Part shown: positions 6,392 through 8,888 of the stretch, piece by piece
Numbering within the stretch: position 1 is the first letter of the stretch
Layout of the letters: every line of letters starts with the position of its first letter
Source of the DNA: Actinobacteria bacterium ATB1
Lineage (GTDB): Bacteria > Actinomycetota > Acidimicrobiia > UBA2766
Direction: 5' to 3'
Assembly (NCBI GenBank): GCA_021404985.1
Contig: QWHP01000100.1
Location: 1-8,888 of the forward strand
Length of the DNA: 8,888 nucleotides
The notes under the pieces: generated by a model
The model's input: only the letters and a program-made list of their open reading frames with translations
Told to the model about the DNA's origin: nothing
The model's database searches: none
Position numbers and translations under genes: made by a program

Positions 6392-7657
6392 TTGACGGCA
6401 GTGGACCTCAAGTACCTACCCGAGCACATGGTGCGGGCCGGACTGCGAACTGCCACCGACATCCCGAAGGCGGTGTCACGCCGGATCGGACGCCGTAACC
6501 ACCCCGTTGTCCTGATGCACGGCTTTCTCGGTTTCAACAGGATCGGACCGATCCAGTACTTCCAGAACGTCCAGGAGTACCTCGAGCTCTTCGGTTTCCC
6601 GGCGTACGCGCCCACGGCGGACCCTCTCAACACCTTCGAGTACCGCGGATACGAATGGTTCTACGGCCGGCCGCCGAAGACGCACAGGATCGAGGTCGCG
6701 GACCGGACCTACGTCCCCAGGCATGTGCTCGACATGAGGAACGTCAACCCCTTCCTGCTGCGCAGGTTCCGCCCGCAGGGAATCGCTGAGGTGTTCCTCA
6801 AGCACCGGCGGAAAGTGCATCTCGTCGCCCACAGTCAGGCGTGCACGGACGCGCGTTACCTCCTTTCGCCGCAGGGTCTCGGGAAGTGGCGGCCCTTCGA
6901 CTCGCCCCGATTCGACGCCGACCTCAGAGATCTCACGATCGCCGACACGGTTGCCTCCCTCACCACGGTCGCAGGTCCGCACAACGGCGTCCTGATCGCG
7001 GACGACACGCATGCTGTGAACCAGTTGATGTTGAGGTACGTGATCCCGATGGTGAACCTCTTCATCTCACTGGTGAGCCACGACGAGTCGGACCTCTGGC
7101 GTGCGGCGAGGGAGTTCGGCTCGGACTACATGTTGAACGAGTTCAACAGCACGTATGCCGAGCATCCGGACGTGCCGTACAGGTCCATCGCCGGGGTGAC
7201 GAACCCCTACCAGGTGAACAGCATCCTGCGGTACTTCTACAACCGCACGCGGTTCGATCCCGAGCTCGAGAGGTCGGACAACGACGGGTTCGTGCCACTC
7301 GGATCGGCACGCTGGCCCGTCACTGGAGTGCCGCCGCGAGACGTCCACGTCGAGTCCCTGCTCCGCTCGACGGAACGACCCGGCATGTGCCCGAAGGAGA
7401 AGGTGGGTCGGTGGACGTTCATGGGGGTCGTGTACGCGGATCACATCCATCAGATCGGCGTGCCGATCTCGTATCCCAGGAACACCGTCTTCAAGCACCT
7501 CCCGTTCTATCTGGGGATCGTCCGGCACGCAGCCGGTGAGCACGAAGAGGGGGTGCTTCTCCATCCCGACGGTCGCTGGCGGATTCCGGGTTCTGTCGGT
7601 GTGTTCCCCGAGAGCGTCCCGCTGCCCCGGGGGCCGGCCGTGCAAGCGGTCGAGTGA
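6392..7657 (+). CDS. Lipase-like alpha/beta hydrolase with an atypical AHSQAC elbow
   Basis: A 421-residue protein resembling bacterial triacylglycerol lipases (family I type). HPVVLMHGFLGF gives the oxyanion loop, followed by IGPIQYFQNVQEYL and YAPTADPLNT. The elbow is HLVAHSQACTDARYLLSP, with Ser148 as nucleophile; lipases usually have (G/A)HSxGG here, so both downstream glycines are replaced by Ala-Cys. VASLTTVAGPHNG follows, as in true lipases. Asp298 in SDNDGFVPLGS and His351 in ADHIHQIG complete a plausible triad. No signal peptide is visible, so it may be intracellular or act on internal lipid stores. The start is TTG 6392, with weak GGCGG at 6382-6386; GTG 6401 or ATG 6428 are alternatives. 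It lies 15 bp after the membrane-anchored hydrolase and 21 bp before the acyl-CoA ligase, consistent with releasing fatty acids for activation. Lipase family is likely; substrate is unproven. Confidence 0.5.
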   Translation: MTAVDLKYLPEHMVRAGLRTATDIPKAVSRRIGRRNHPVVLMHGFLGFNRIGPIQYFQNVQEYLELFGFPAYAPTADPLNTFEYRGYEWFYGRPPKTHRIEVADRTYVPRHVLDMRNVNPFLLRRFRPQGIAEVFLKHRRKVHLVAHSQACTDARYLLSPQGLGKWRPFDSPRFDADLRDLTIADTVASLTTVAGPHNGVLIADDTHAVNQLMLRYVIPMVNLFISLVSHDESDLWRAAREFGSDYMLNEFNSTYAEHPDVPYRSIAGVTNPYQVNSILRYFYNRTRFDPELERSDNDGFVPLGSARWPVTGVPPRDVHVESLLRSTERPGMCPKEKVGRWTFMGVVYADHIHQIGVPISYPRNTVFKHLPFYLGIVRHAAGEHEEGVLLHPDGRWRIPGSVGVFPESVPLPRGPAVQAVE

Positions 7658-7667
7658 GGAAATCCTC

Positions 7668-7674
7668 GAGGAGG
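7668..7674 (+). promoter_or_regulatory. Ribosome binding site of the acyl-CoA synthetase
   Basis: GAGGAGG at 7668-7674 is followed by TAAC and the GTG at 7679. The spacing is short, but this is the strongest Shine-Dalgarno sequence in the window and fixes the GTG start. Confidence 0.5.
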
Positions 7675-7678
7675 TAAC

Positions 7679-8716
7679 GTGTGGGAGCGCAGACGCCCGA
7701 GTGAGGTTCGTCCCGTCATCCGGCCCGGATTGCGCGAACGGTGGACGGAGTCCGGCGCGTGGACGGGTGAGACGCTCCAGGAGCGGTTCGACGAGTCGCC
7801 GAGCCGGTTCGGAGCGAAGCGCGTGGCGGTGCAGGCCGGTGGCACGCGTCTGTCCCTTGCCGACCTCGACCGCCTCTCCCGGAGGGTCGCGGCGGGACTA
7901 CTCGACTCCGGCTTGGGACCGGGCGACGTGGTGGCCCACCAGATGCCGAACTGGTGGCAGACGGTCGTCGTGTCCTGGGGGGTCTTGCGAGCGGGGTGCG
8001 TTCTCGCCCCGATTACCCCGACACTGCGGGAACGTGAGGTGCGGTTCATCCTGGAACGGACGGGCGCGGCGGAGGTGTTCGTGCCGGGGGAGTTCAGGGG
8101 TGTCGACTACGTCACTCTCGTCGAGTCGACGGGGTTCTCGGGCCGCGTCCACGTCGTGCCGGAGGACGGCCTTCCCGTCGACAACGCCGGGCCGTCCTCG
8201 GATTCTGCCATGCCCAGCCCGGACGCCTCCGACCCGGCGGTCGTCCTCTTCACCTCGGGTACGACGTCGGACCCCAAGGGTGTCGTCCACACGGGTGAGA
8301 CTCTGCGTTGCGAGACGGACAGCCTCGTGGAACCTCACGGGGTGACCCCAGACGACTGTCTCCTGCTGCCGATGCCGCTGACGCACGTTGCCGGGCTCGT
8401 GTACGGAGTCCTCTTCCCCGCACTGCTCGGTATCAAGGTCGTCCTGATGGACCGCTGGGACGCCGGCGAGGCCTTGCAGATCATCGAGCAGGAGAGGGTG
8501 ACGTTCATGATCGTTACACCGAAGCCAAAAGCATCAAACCGAAAACATCTCCCAACAGGTGAGCCAGCCAAACGACCCACAGGTTGTTGCGGCGGGCAAA
8601 CGTCCTCGGTGGCTGCTGGTGCAAGCGGACGTACGGATCGACCGAGTTCCCGACTCTCACCACCTCGTATCCCGGCGACCCCCTGGAGAAGTGCGCGGGG
8701 ACCGACGGCCGCCTGA
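7679..8716 (+). CDS. Acyl-CoA synthetase (AMP-binding), N-terminal part, frame broken near 8522
   Basis: An AMP-forming acyl-CoA synthetase of the ANL superfamily, which activates carboxylic acids with ATP to acyl-AMP and then acyl-CoA. From GTG 7679 the frame encodes a typical N-domain: TWSLADLD-like start (TRLSLADLDRLSRRVAAGLL), GDVVAHQMPNWWQTVV, then the P-loop FTSGTTSDPKGVVHT (TSGTTSDPKG, residues 192-201) and LPMPLTHVAGLVYGVLFPAL. Homology holds to VTFMIVTP, ending at 8521. After that the frame reads 64 non-homologous residues to a stop at 8714-8716. Clear family sequence continues in another frame from about 8584, so this is one gene that is interrupted or mis-sequenced. It resembles medium-chain or cyclohexanecarboxylate-CoA ligases more than long-chain FadD enzymes, but the substrate is uncertain. 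It lies 21 bp after the lipase gene. Confidence 0.5.
   Translation: MWERRRPSEVRPVIRPGLRERWTESGAWTGETLQERFDESPSRFGAKRVAVQAGGTRLSLADLDRLSRRVAAGLLDSGLGPGDVVAHQMPNWWQTVVVSWGVLRAGCVLAPITPTLREREVRFILERTGAAEVFVPGEFRGVDYVTLVESTGFSGRVHVVPEDGLPVDNAGPSSDSAMPSPDASDPAVVLFTSGTTSDPKGVVHTGETLRCETDSLVEPHGVTPDDCLLLPMPLTHVAGLVYGVLFPALLGIKVVLMDRWDAGEALQIIEQERVTFMIVTPKPKASNRKHLPTGEPAKRPTGCCGGQTSSVAAGASGRTDRPSSRLSPPRIPATPWRSARGPTAA
8522..8583 (+). other. Anomalous A-rich patch replacing part of the acyl-CoA synthetase gene
   Basis: Between the family motifs VTFMIVTP (ends 8521) and LLRRANVLGGCWCKRTYGSTE (from about 8584), none of the three frames matches an AMP-ligase. The patch is about half G+C by hand count, clearly lower than its surroundings, and A-rich. 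From memory of the family about 90 bases would be expected here, including the Gly-rich segment (STGGA-like) before the YGSTE motif; only 62 are present, which fits the frame change. Short direct repeats (ACCGAA, GCCAAA, CCCA-ACAGG/CCCACAGG) occur within it. Either a real small replacement or an assembly or sequencing error. Edges are uncertain by a few codons. Confidence 0.5.
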
Positions 8717-8888
8717 TCGGGGGTGCCGAACTGCGGATCGTGGATTCCGTCACGGAGGAGGATCTGCCCCGCGGCGTTGCCGGCGAGATCCTGGTCCGGG
8801 GGCCCGAGATGTTCGCCGGCTACCTCGATGCGGAGGACCAGGCGGCTGCTTTCGACGGTGACGGCTGGTTCCGCACAGGCGACAACGG
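8563..8888 (+). pseudogene. Acyl-CoA synthetase C-terminal part in a shifted frame (runs off the right edge)
   Basis: This frame opens after a TGA at 8560-8562 and stays open to the window end. It has no start of its own. From about 8584 it reads LLRRANVLGGCWCKRTYGSTEF, then TSYPGDPLEKCAGTDGRLIG, EEDLPRGVAGEILVRGPEMF, and GDGWFRTGDN at the edge. These are the A5 (YGSTE), A6 (GEILVRGP) and A7 (GWFRTGD) motifs of AMP-forming acyl-CoA ligases, in the right order and spacing to continue the protein begun at 7679. The A8 hinge and catalytic Lys lie beyond the window. Relative to the N-terminal part the frame has moved by one base, so without correction no full-length enzyme can be made. I mark it as a fragment; if the patch at 8522-8583 is an error, the gene is intact. 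Confidence 0.5.

Noticed and set aside
8514..8753. Minus-strand frame ending in a hydrophobic tail (NNLWVVWLAHLLGDVFGLML)
   Set aside because: It looks like a membrane peptide but lies opposite the broken acyl-CoA synthetase; most of it is antisense to clear A5 motif sequence. The hydrophobic part is only the patch read backwards.

Overview
The window is high-GC DNA with dense, mostly plus-strand coding. It probably comes from an actinobacterium, possibly of the Acidimicrobiia or mycobacterium-related type. The support is the base and codon use, an F420 (deazaflavin)-dependent nitroreductase-family protein, a FadA5-like thiolase, an acyl-CoA ligase and a membrane-anchored alpha/beta hydrolase of a kind common in mycobacteria. 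GTG and TTG starts are frequent. The taxonomic placement is inference from gene content; no rRNA or other marker gene is present.

Left part (1-1562). A MOSC-domain protein runs leftward off the window edge (1-345). It is divergent from a GNAT acetyltransferase (470-1072), with a 124-bp spacer that carries a strong imperfect palindrome. The GNAT gene converges on, and overlaps by 23 bp, a minus-strand F420-dependent nitroreductase-family gene (1050-1445). That gene is divergent from a secreted subtilisin-like protease (1563-3287), which has a signal peptide, an I9-like propeptide, the full S8 triad and an unassigned C-terminal domain.

Middle and right (3420-8888). A thiolase (3420-4571) overlaps by one base a second GNAT gene (4571-5176), which resembles the first one closely. 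A 105-bp spacer with two ACGGT/ACCGT inverted repeats precedes a tight three-gene run: a membrane-anchored alpha/beta hydrolase (5282-6376), a lipase-like alpha/beta hydrolase (6392-7657) and an acyl-CoA synthetase (7679 to the right edge). Gaps in the run are 15 and 21 bp. The reasonable reading is lipid or ester catabolism: ester cleavage, CoA activation of the released acid, and thiolytic cleavage.

Three anomalies stand out. The first hydrolase has Ala where the nucleophilic Ser should be (GHALGG, with Asp and His retained). The second keeps Ser but has lost the glycines of the elbow (AHSQAC). The acyl-CoA synthetase frame is broken near 8522-8583 by a lower-GC, A-rich patch that replaces the expected coding sequence, after which clear family sequence resumes in another frame. 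I see no defence system, mobile element, CRISPR array or RNA gene, and no gene-free stretch longer than 300 bases.
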